Assembly (NCBI GenBank): GCA_050084985.1
Contig: JBITNC010000001.1
Location: forward strand, 161,014,001 to 161,078,000
From: Nageia nagi
Lineage: Eukaryota; Pinophyta
Direction: 5' to 3'
DNA length: 64,000 nt
Shown here in pieces: positions 28,401-40,400 of the stretch. The position numbers were made by a program, and so were the translations under genes. Each line of letters starts with the position of its first letter. The stretch's first letter is position 1. The notes below the pieces were generated by a model, which saw nothing but the letters and a program-made list of their open reading frames with translations, was not told the origin of the DNA and did no database searches.

Positions 28401-31400
28401 GGCTAATATAATTTAGACTAGAAACAAGTGGTTTAGGGAGCCGCCATGCCAAATAACACTTGTGCCGAATCAAGGGAAACTCAGCATTCCTGAGAAACTC
28501 CTGCAAATTATTGTGGCTTTGGGGGAAAACAATTTGGTTGGGAAGTTTCTAGGGTCCAGACTGGACATTGATACTACTTGGAGATGGGCAATTTCCAAAT
28601 AACAACCCCAGGATCATATGGAAATTGATGTTAGAACAAAGGGTTTCTTCATGGTGAAACTCCAAATGGGAGCAGACCTAACACGTATTCTAGCAGTACC
28701 CTCGTTTTTCCGAAAACAAGGCCTCTTCTTGAGGAGATGCAGTCCAGACTTTGATCTGAACACACAAACCATCAACACTGCGCCAGTAAGGATTCACCTT
28801 CTAAATCTTCCCTTCCAGTTCTAGCATAATGAGATCCTCTGGGGGGTAGCCTGCGAAGTTGGGGACTCAATAATGATAGATTCAACCACCAGATCCAAGA
28901 CAAGAATGATGTATGCAAGGTTCTATGTCATCATGGACTTGGATAAGGAACCTCTACGCTCCATTAACCTAGTTTCAGAACTAGGTATGTGGAAACAAGA
29001 GATTGAGAATGAGCAAAATGCCACAAAACCTTCATGAGCACTTTCGGGTGTAAACAACAGCCTCCCATCAATGCATGACCAGATCAACAAGAACCTGAGC
29101 CTAGGGAAATTGGGCACAGGAAGGCGACACATACAAACAAAAAGAGTCCATTGGTAGATCTGAAATCTTCATCTCAGATAGAGATTGATGATGGGAAGAA
29201 CATGCATGTTGAGCTCCCAAGATCAGATAGACCTCAACAGGAGGCCTAGGTACAGAGGGTATGGCTCTGTTAAACTGACTGAAAAAGCTATTGTAAATGT
29301 TGCAAAGATTCCTTTGGACAAAGCTAGGATGATGTTGATAAAAGATCTGCCCTCAACGTCAAAGGCTCATAAAGAACCTTTACGAATCAATGAGGATTGT
29401 CCCCCTTCCAAAAAGAAATACCCAAGGGAAGAATCTTCAGATGTTCAAAATAGAAGTAAACAAAAATCAGGGATGGATCTTGGGAAGGAATGAACCCCAC
29501 TCTTAAACCAAGCAAGGAGAAAACAGAGGCAGAAATAGCAGGCAGTACCCAACTGGTTTTGAATATGGAAGACCAGCAAACCAAACAAAAAGGTTCAAAA
29601 GGTAAGGAGAAACCCTCTTGCCCAACAATAAGAAGCCCTTTTAGATAATTTTGAGCAGTCAGAAATTTGAGTAGCATGCCTCAAGATAGGAGGATTTCGT
29701 TGAGAGGTGCCTTTACCCTGCAGCCCTCTTGTCTATCGTACACCTCTTTGGTTTGATGTAATTAAAAGAGCCAGAAAGTCACTGCCAAAACAAAATCCTG
29801 AAGTGACATGTTTAGTTAGAAAATAACAAGAAACATCCAATAGCAAGAACAGAATTGGCAGTGGTTCAAAAATGTGGCAAGCTCCTAACAGTAATAAAAG
29901 ATTCCACATGATGTTTTGGAAAAGAAAATAATTTGAACATATATAATGTGAATATTAAATACAAATAGTTTCCATGGTCCAAACAGCATATGTAATATAA
30001 AAGGGCAAGGGTCTAAAAGACACCTTACAAATCTGAGGATCAGCAAAGACTGGTTGCAGTAGGTCCATGTCATCATGCAGTGCAATAGCATCCAACAAAT
30101 AGTCTTCCTTCTGAGTTGAGATCTATGGAAAGCATAAAATTTTGGTGTGAATAAGAAAAAACGAATCCTCATATGCAAAATAAAATACTACCAAAAAATA
30201 AAGATAGATACCTGGATCAGAGCAGTAAAACCATGAAATGATCGCAAACTGTGTTGCTCTGTATCAACTGCAAAAACATATTCATGGGATAGTAGCTGGG
30301 AAATAAAGTCTAACTCAGATCGTGTTTGGATCCACTTGTAAGTTCCATCCATGTTTAATGGGTCGCTCCTTGAACTGAATTTCAAAGGATGTGGGGGATG
30401 GTCAAGTAAAAAGCGGATTGTATCCTCATATGGATGAGAGACAGTTGCGGTATCTGGTCACATTTGTAAAGTCCAAGCAAGTAACTGTATGGTTCTTACT
30501 AATTGCAACAAATACATTTTGCAACCACATGAAATCTAATTAATCTCACACTAGTCGCAAAATAGCATTTTCATTAATATTTCTCTGAAAGAAAAAACTT
30601 AAAAGTGTTAGTGACCTAGTCATGCACAAGAAAACAAGGGTTTCTTCAGCATCTACATCTTCAGTATAAAGAACCAATAGTGAAAGAGTACCAAGCAATA
30701 TTATAAGATTAAGCACTCCAATACAGAACTTGAAATTGTTAACGGAACAGTACACATGGCAACAGATGTACATTTCTGAGAGATGTAGCAATAAAGCTCA
30801 TATGTTGGTTGGATTACAAATAACGTCATGGGAAAATAAAGGACTGAAAGCCATAAACTATTTTCCAGGTGCTTGTATTTTGGAGCAGAAGAATTATTCC
30901 ACAAGGGAGCAGAGGAACTATTCCACAAAATGCAGACATTGAATTGTCACATTCACATGTTTTACAGGGTAATTGTTGAAGTTCAACACAACCACATGGA
31001 AGTGATGGAACTTTCTGTCAATCAGTTACACAGAATCGAAGCCTCTAGGAGAATGTTGCATCTGTACTTCATGATCTTCATAAACTCAATGCCACATATG
31101 TGCAAGAGAAATAATATAGAAAGCTAGCGGTGTGTTTGCTGTTTGCGAGAAACATGGATGTCAAATTGTTTAAGATTTGTTTCAAAGTGATTGAAAAGAT
31201 AAGAAGATCACGCACAAGAAACACTCAACGCAGTCAAAGATCAGGTCTCTGTTTGACTATTGTTTCATGGGCACCCTAATAATTATGTTTTTGAAATAAA
31301 TGAAACTAAGAAGGAATATCTGTTGGTTATAACAGTTTTGCTTGACTAAGAAGAACTAAGCATTGTTATGTTCTACAAAGATTGAATATAACCTTATAAA

Positions 31401-34400
31401 AATAGAAACACTTAATTAACTCTAAAAATATGTATGTCAAGGAATGTTAGGAACCAAAAATCCTTAAAAGGAAATTTATTCCAAACACCTTCAAAATACG
31501 GAAATAACAACAGAGCTTCATGATTTAAACAGAACATATGTCAAAGTAATGCGATTCAGAATTTCAAAAAGATAGCAGAATAAGATAACTTTACTGAATA
31601 GCGATATGAATTGCAGGTAAGGGGACTTCCTCCTTACAGCTTAAAAAACAATTTTTTTCTCCAAGATGCTATCTCTACCCCTCTTACACATATTTATAGT
31701 GATACTACCATAACCCTAATTGGTAGTTCATTACAAAATGGTAATTTGCCTTACCAACAATATGATGGTTCACATTACAAGCTGGTACAAGATGATAATT
31801 AATTAAACTATTGTTCACCATTACAGAGCCATCCTTTGTGAATTCTGGTAACTGTATCTGAACCTTTATTTGTGAACCCACTACTTTCTTGAGACAAGAG
31901 ACATGGAATACTGGATGAACTTTTGAAGATTCGTGTAACTCCAACTTGTATGTTGTTGGTCCAATGCATTGAAGAATTTTGTATGGCCAATAAAACTTCG
32001 GAGCCAACTTTTGAGGTCCCTTTGTCTTGAGAGATTTTTGATAGTAGAGTTGAAGCCGCAAGTAAACCATGTCACCTTCTGAATTTTCTCGTTCAATTCG
32101 TCGTTGATCAGCCTGTTGTTTTATTCGATGTTGTGATGTCTACAAATTCTCCTTAAGAAATCCCAGGATATCCCCCAATTGGTTAGCTCAAACTCAATTG
32201 CTTGAACATTGGTGCTGCCAAGAACATTAGAAGTCACTATGGGTGGTGCTTGACCATATAAAGCTTCATAGAGTGTCATCTTAATTGCAGAATGATATGA
32301 AGTGTTATGAAGTGTTATACAACCACTTTGCCCAAGGAAACCATTTAACCCAATGAACTAGTTGTGCAGAAGTAAAACAATGCAAAAAAGGCTCCAGACA
32401 CTTATTAATATTTGTCTATTCATCAGTTTGGGGTGATATGCCGAACTCATATTGAGATGAGTTCCTTGAAACTTGAAGAATGCTTGCCAAAAATGACTAG
32501 TAAAAGTAGGTGTCAATCACTCAATATAATAGAGGGCATACCATGGAGCTTGAAAATGTTATCAATGAAGAGTTAAGCCACGTTGACAACCTTGTATGGG
32601 TGAGCTAAGGAACCAAAATGTGCTTACTTGGACATTTGATTCTCACAACCATAATGACAGATTTCCCATAAGACTTTGGAAGACCATTAATGAAATCCAT
32701 CAAAATATTAGTCCAAGACTGCGTCAATATGGGGAGAGGATGAAGTAATCCAAATTACCCATTATCTCGCCCTTTATTCGCTGACAAACATTATACTTTG
32801 CAACAAAGTACTTGATGTACTGTTTCATTCCACCCCAATAAAAAGATTAAGCCACCCTTTTGTAATTCTTCAAAAACCCAAAGCATGCAACTCATGAAGT
32901 ATCTTTGCTCACCATGAAGATTTGGTGGGTAGGACAATGAGACCCCTAAACCAAAGCACTCTATTACTATAAGTGAAATTGGGTTTCCTCAAAGGATCAC
33001 TTTGAAGCAATTGAATCAATGCATGAGTAGAACTGTCATTGAGCCACTCCTATTTTACCTAATCTATCCATCAATGAATTGGTGAAGATATTGCCCGCAG
33101 TGTTGTTGGTTCTTCCAATTTGTGGAAAAGGGCATCAACTACCACATTTTCCCTTCCCTTTTGATTCACAATCTCATAATCATATCCCAATAGTTTAGTA
33201 ACCCACTTTTGTTGCTCAGAAGTGGAGGTACGTTGTTCCCATTCTTCAAACTATGATGATTTGTGCATGTGAGAAAGTGCCAACCAATTAGATACGGCCA
33301 CCATCGTTGAATAGCATAAATGATTACTAACATCTCTTTTTCATATGTGGATTTCACCAAATTCCTTCTTGAAAGTGTCTTGCTAGTGAAAGCCAAGGGT
33401 CTCCCTTCTTGCATCAAAACTGCACCAATTCCCACTCTTGAAGCATCACTCTCAATTACACACGTTTTGGAGAAATCAAGCATGGTCAATACAAGGGTAG
33501 AGCACATAGCTTCTTTCAATCTATTCAAAGCATCTTTGACATTAGATGACCAAACCAAAGCATTCTTTTTGAGTAAGGATGTCAATGGAGATGCGATTTT
33601 ACCATAGTCCTTCACGAACTTCCGATAATATCCAGTCAATCCCAAAAACCCACACAAACCTTTCAATGATTTGGGAAGAGCTCAACTTTTCATATCTTCA
33701 ATTTGTGAGGGTCTACCTTAACTCCCTATTCTGAAATAATATGCCCTATATACTCAATCAAACTCTACCCAAAAGAACATTTTGAATGATTGGCATATAA
33801 TTGGTTGTCTTGTCGAATTTGTAAGGTCTAATCTAAGTGAGCCAAATGGTCCTCCCAATTTTTGCTATAAACCAAAATATCATCAAAGAAACCAAAATAA
33901 ATTTTCTAAGGTAAGGGCAAAATACTAGATTCATCAAACTCTTAAAAGCAGAAGGAGCATTGTTGAGACCGACTGGCATTACCAAAAATTCATAATGGCC
34001 ATCATGTGTGCGAAAGGTTGTTTTGGGAATATCTTCTTCTCTAACCCTAATTTGATGATACTGTAATGACCCTATTTTTTAGAATATCTTGTATTCGGGA
34101 TTTTCCACAAATCTCTTCTTCTACAAGTCAGATATGGCCATTGCACCTTCAGAATTGGATAGAGCATCTTGTGGCATTTGTTTTAAGTGGTCACATGACC
34201 CCTTTTGGACAAGAAACGAAGGAGTTATGGCTACTTGAAGTTCGCCAGTGGGACCAGTTTTCCATATCATGCCTACATACGAAAATCCACTTAACTTAGT
34301 GAATTTCTACTTGAAAGTGCAACGTTGGACTATAATAAGCTTTTATGTTATTTTGAGTACTTTTATTCGTAATAAAGCCAATCAATGGCTTAGATTAGCT

Positions 34401-37400
34401 TAGAGGGGTCAATGCAAGATTAGGGTTGGAGTCTATATAAGAAGATGCAACGCTCCATTTTGAGCATGTTATTGATATTATTGAAATTGAAATCTAAAAC
34501 CCTTGAGTTTCCTTGAGTGAAGATTGAAGGTATTGCTCACCCCAGAGTGCATTGAAGGTGCATGGTTGGGATCTTTGACAATTTCATTGAAGGTGTGATT
34601 GCCCAAAAAACACAAAAATACAAAAATAGTCCCAAGGAGATTCGTGGCATTTTGGGGGTGTTATATTTGCATTTTGATGTTATTTGTGGATGCCTTTGGT
34701 ATTCAAGCCCATGTATTGTCTTGCAATATTTTAATATATTCTCTTTGTTGGTTATTACTCATTTCTAGTGTCTTTTGAGTAATATTTCAGTTCTATATTT
34801 TTTCTATACTTGTATTTTTGTAATTTCGTTTTTGGAACATTACAAGTGGTATAAGAGGTGGAATCTTGCCAGCCTGTGGTCAATGACTATTTTTCTAAGT
34901 TTTGGCAGTTGTGGGTATCTCAGTTTTCGAGTTTTTTTGAATTAGGGTTTTCAAAAAAATTAGGGCTTTCAAAAAAAATTTGTGGGTATTTCAGATTCAT
35001 GTTGAAAAGTGTTTTTTGTGGTGAAAATTTATGCCCTAGTGAAAATCGCAGATTTTGAGGGGATTCACAGATTTTTAGGGATTTTTTTTTTGAAAATAAC
35101 AATTGCAAATTTGGATACCCTTTTGGCCAAATTACAAATCTATGGTTTCAAAAAAAAAATTGGGTAAGATTTTAGAAATTTCAGATTTAGGGTTTTTTTG
35201 TGATTTGATTCGTTGTAGAAAAAGAAACCTCAAATTAGTCCATATCAGGAAACCCTATTTTGAGGGGGTTATTTAGGGTGGATTTTGGACTCTTAGTATC
35301 AGATTCAATATGCTAAGTCAAGTACCTGGCCCTTAGGAGCATTTTTGAGCGCTTTGCATGCCATTCTAAGCTTCTAAAAGGGTATTTCATAGGAAAAACA
35401 GGAAGGTGACTTTTTGAAGATTCAATCAGTTGAAAGAATTGCACAAATAGGGTTTTGAAGGTTGATTTTTGCTAAGAGTGGATCATGAAACTATTCAGGA
35501 GAAAGAGAATGAGCAAAAGTTGGATGTAATGATTGCTTTGATGCAAAAGATGGTGACATTGGAGGAAGCAAATAGGCAACAGATAGTGACATTAAAAAGG
35601 GCAAGCATGCAACAAAAAGGAACCAGTGAACCTAAGAGGGAGAAAAGACAATTGCAACAGAAAATGACCATTCCCACCTTTAATGGTCAAGATGGTTTAT
35701 CAACTTTGGGAAAAGCAGAGAAAGCTGGTATTTTCCATCAAAAGGAAGACCTTGAGAAGAATTGTGCAGAAAAATTTGAAGTTGTTCCTACCATTGAAAA
35801 GGAGGAAAAGAGCCAAACTAGAAAATTTTGAAGAAAATGTAAGTAGTGAAGACATTTCAGCAATGGAGCATGGTTCATCTAGCATGATTGATTTCACTCA
35901 AGAGATTGGTGTTAGAGATACTACTCTCCCACTTAAGGTATGTCTGAAAGAGAACCAAAATACTTCCTTTTATACATTTATACCTACACATGTTGAGAAT
36001 AAATTCAATGAGAAACATGATGCTCATGATTTGGGAAAAGAGTTAGAGAATGTTTCAGATTTGTTTTTTCCATACTCTATGGGAAAGATACAAAAGGGTG
36101 TTGAAAAATTTTCAGTTTGTGAAAGTTTGGAGAGATATGGGCTAGAACTCCAAATTAAGCCCTTAGATAATTGTGATCATATTAGATAATTATGATCATA
36201 ATGGCCTTAGCTTTCCTTGTGTGAAGAGTTTTGTAAGGGAAAGATCAATCGTACTCGAGAATTGTGATCAACCTTTAAATGCATGAGATCCAGGAATTTT
36301 TTTCATATATAGTAAGAGTTCTTTTGAAGGAGAGAAGCACAAGCATATTTAGCTATGGTACATGTCTCATACTCCTCTCATGGGAGGAGGACAATCCCTT
36401 GACATTTCACAAATTTTGCTATGTAAAGTTAAAATTACTATAGCCATGGTTCCTTCAAATAAAATGTTGATTTTTCTCATATGGATGCATGGTAGGTTGT
36501 GTAGAACACTTCTCACATGGAACATTGCAGAAGGAGATACTTTTTCATGGACATATGTGGTATCTTTTCACTTCTTTTTGTGGCTTTCATGGATTTACAA
36601 ATTGCTGATTCAGTTTTGGTATTTGGAGTGGACTTTTGAAGTCTTATATGTGGATAGAATGGTGCAAAATTCTCACTTTTTTGCAACTAATAAATCTGAT
36701 TTAAAAATCAGAAAAATTGCAAAAAAAAAATGAGGACAATTGATACATTTTTCATTATACATGTTCACATGATATTTTCAACCTTTTAGATAGTTGGAAC
36801 AGCAAAAGGACTAATTCCACACTTGATTGGGACACTTGTGTACATTTGGAGTATGGTTTAAAAGGCAAATGGGATAAATGGGTTGCACTTATTGTTGCAT
36901 CTTGGCAATCATTGGTTCATAATTTTGTCTTGATGATTTCTGTTTCATTTTGAGAATGTGTCACAGTTACAGATGGGAAAATGATCACTTCATTTTCAGA
37001 TTGATAGAGTTGGAAGACACTTCTAAAACTGATTTGATTGGTGAGTTTAATTGGGCATGCATAATGACAAATTACATACATAAGTGTTGTCAAAACAATT
37101 ATTTGCAATGGAACAGTGTTGGTGCATCTTTCTTCATACTTGGTATTTTACATTGCAAAATGCTTTGGACTGTTTTGATGATAATTAGCACGGTTACAAT
37201 TTATACAAATATGGCAGTACATTGCATGTTTTTTGATGCAATAAGGGTTGAGACTGATATGCATGAGTTGCAAACTTGCATATGTGTTCTTTGGCTCAAC
37301 TTGGGTGAGGTAAAAACAGAAAATTTCATGTGTAAAGGTGCTATGATCAATTATAGGGAGAAAAGCAAGATAAATTCAAACTTGAGCAGCCATGGAAACA

Positions 37401-40400
37401 TTCCACGAAGGTACCAGTTGAATTCTGATTTTTATGACAGCAATGTACTATTTTTTTTGGAGCATGATAAGGATGAGGTTGCTGATAGAAAACTTGATGA
37501 GTTTCAAAAATTAGTGTCTTGTGGTGATGCCAACATATTTGGGAAAGTAACTTATTTTCGTTTTGCCATGAATTTAAGTTATATACTTTTTGCATTGGTT
37601 GGTTTTGAAAGTGTATTTTCAGTTATGGGAGCACATAGTCATGGTTGTTGTGGGTTTGAGCATGAAAATGTGAGTCAATCTTCATTCATGATGTGCACAT
37701 TCAGTTCAAAGTTACTACAGCAGTATGAAGAAGTATTGAAAAAGGTACGCAACATGTTTTTGGTCAAGGAAAGCATATATGATGAAGTCACTAATATTTG
37801 GCATGGTATGGAAGTCATATGGGAGGTAATAAATTGTGTAATTGGCTGTGATATTACTGCTGTACATTTCATTTTCAGTCACTATTTTCTTGAATTATTT
37901 GCTAGTTATCTTTCATTCATGCATGACACAATGATGGGAAATAATGAAAGCATGAGGTTAGATAAGTTTAATGCATTTATGTCTATTGGAAAGAGCAAAC
38001 CAGACCTGTTACACTCTTATTCCAGCCACTTTTCCAAGAGCCCAACCATCATTATTGATGATTTATTGATACTCCTACATGATGCAACTATGAGGGATGG
38101 AGAATCACTCAGTTTGCCTACATTTTGGGAGTACAAACACCATGTTTTTACTGTTGTTATAAGAAAATCAGACTTGATATGTATTCATGATGGACTTGGT
38201 GATGAAGAAGCAATATGGACTTTTGCCACATTTAGAGGTACGACTTGCTTTCGTGAACATCATTGCTTTGATTTGGGTTTGAAGGTTAATATTTCAGTTT
38301 TGGCTAGTTTGAGAAATGCAATTTCAGCCTTTGGAAGCTTGGGTTATATTTGTTTTGGGCATAAAAATAATTTGAAGAATAAGTCTCAGATTTTGATATG
38401 CACACTCAGTTCAGTTCTGAAACAGCAGTATGAAAGGACATGTAAGGAGGTATGTGGGTTGTTTTTGATAAAGAAAATTGCTTTTGATGAAGTCTTCAAT
38501 ATCCTCCATTGCTTGATACATAGGTTATTGGACATCATATGTGACTTTGAAGATGGTAACAACATGACTGCTGTAATTTCATTATCTAGTTCTTATTTCA
38601 TTGACACATTCGCTACTACTGCTGATTTTATCATTTTTATGCATGGTACAACTATGGGAAACAATGAAGGAATGATTTTAGATATTTTTGAGAGGTTTCA
38701 ACAGTCTTCATTCACTGCTGTATTGAAGAAATCAGACCTGTTTCATATTCAGTTTTGGTTGGCCTGCGTTAAATCAAACTTACCTTCACTCAGTTTTGAG
38801 GCATATGAAGGCTTGAGACGGATTTAGGATAGTCTTGGTAAAGTTCTCTTTGGTAAAATTGTTTGGGATCCTGGTATCATAGATGATTTAAATTTGTTTC
38901 AGCTGAGTAGGGTAGAGTTGGTGTTGGGATTGCTTGAGGACAAGCAATTTGAGAAGGGTGGACTTGTAATGACCCTATTTTTTATAATATCTTGTATTTG
39001 GGATTTTCCACAAATCTCTTCTTCTACAAGTCAAATATGGCCGTTGCACCTTCAAAATTGGATAGAGCATCTTGTGGCATTTGTTTTAAGTGGTCATACG
39101 ACCCCTTCTAGACAAGAAACAAAGGAGTTATGGCTACTTGAAGTTCGCCAGTGGACCAGTTTTCCATATCACGCCCACATACGAAAATCCACTTAACTTA
39201 GTGGATTTCTACTTGAAAGTGCAACATTGGATTATAATAAGCTTTTATGTTATTCTAATGTTATTTTAAGTACTTTTATTTGTAATAAAACCAATCAATG
39301 GCTTAGATTAGCTTAGAGAGGTCAATGCAAGATTAGGGTTGGAGTCTATATAAGAAGATGCACGCTCCATTTTGGGCATGTTATTAATATTATTGAAATT
39401 GAAATCTGAAACCCTTGAGTTTCCTTAAGTGAAGATTGAAGGTCTTGCTCACCCCAAAGTGCATTGAAGCTGCATGGTTGGGATCTTTGGCAATTTCATT
39501 GAAGGTGTGATTGCCCAAAAAACACAAAAATACAAAAATAGTCCCAAGGAGATTCGTGGCATCTTGGGGGTGTTATATTTGCATTTTGATGTTATTTTGT
39601 GGATGCCTTTGCTTATTCCAGCGCATGTATTGTCTTGCAATATTTTAATATATTCTCTTGGCTGGTTATTACTCATTTTAGGTGCCTTTTGAGTAATATT
39701 TCAGTTCTGTATTTTTTCTATACTTTTATTTCTGTAATTTCGTTTTTGGAACATTACAGATACCTTGACCGCAAATCTAATTTTGAAATGTATTTAGCCT
39801 CATGTAGTTCATCCAACAATTCATCAATCATAGAAATGGGAAATTTATCCTTCAATTTGATTTTGTTGAGAACTCTAAAGTTGATGCACATATGCCATGA
39901 CCCATCCTTTTTTCAAACTAGCAAGAATGGGAAAGAGTAGGGAATTAGCAAAATAGGATACTACCCTCGAGAGTGTATTAGCAAAATCCCAAAATATAGG
40001 TCCCAATGTCCGCAACCATTGAGCTCCTAGGACAACATCACACCCTCCTAATGGGAGTTCATACATGTCACTCTTCAAAATATAATCATCCATGGATAGT
40101 TGACATTGTGACACTTCCCTTTACATGCAATCTTGCCTCCATTACCGATCATCACTTCAAAGCTATTTTAAGGTTGTATATAGCAATTGGCCTATTTTGC
40201 CAACCTTAGGTCAATGAAATTGTGTGCACTTCTTGAATCAATAAGAATAACGAGATATTGTCACTTGAACTATCCTCGACAATTCATAGGTTGCGAAGAA
40301 GAAATTCCTGAAAGGGCATTAAAAGTAATTTCTAGAGTATCTTCATTGTGGTTATCAAGTTTATCCGCCACTTCGTCCACCGCTACCTCATCCTCCTCCG

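Larger units (their letters stand above)
34057..39763 (+). mobile_element. Nested LTR retroelement without pol, TSD GATAC
   Basis: Element 34062-39758 (5697 bp): 5' LTR 783 bp, primer-binding site, about 4.1 kb internal region, purine-rich tract, 3' LTR 794 bp, with GATAC at 34057-34061 and 39759-39763. The insertion splits RT of the older element between ISKLDLRSR and [10 protein letters not shown]. No protease, RT, RNase H or integrase motif exists inside, so it must have moved with help from another element. A short gag-like block and a 625-codon ORF are its only notable coding content. The LTRs differ at roughly 40 positions by eye (about 5%) plus an 11-bp indel, so the insertion is not recent. 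Confidence 0.95.

Noticed and set aside
26700-29680. LINE RT and ORF1 as one element
   Set aside because: ORF1 lies downstream of RT on the same strand, the reverse of LINE order, so they are separate remnants.
36917-37872. Minus-strand ORFs opposite the 625-codon ORF
   Set aside because: They are shadows of the longer plus-strand frame and contain no motif.
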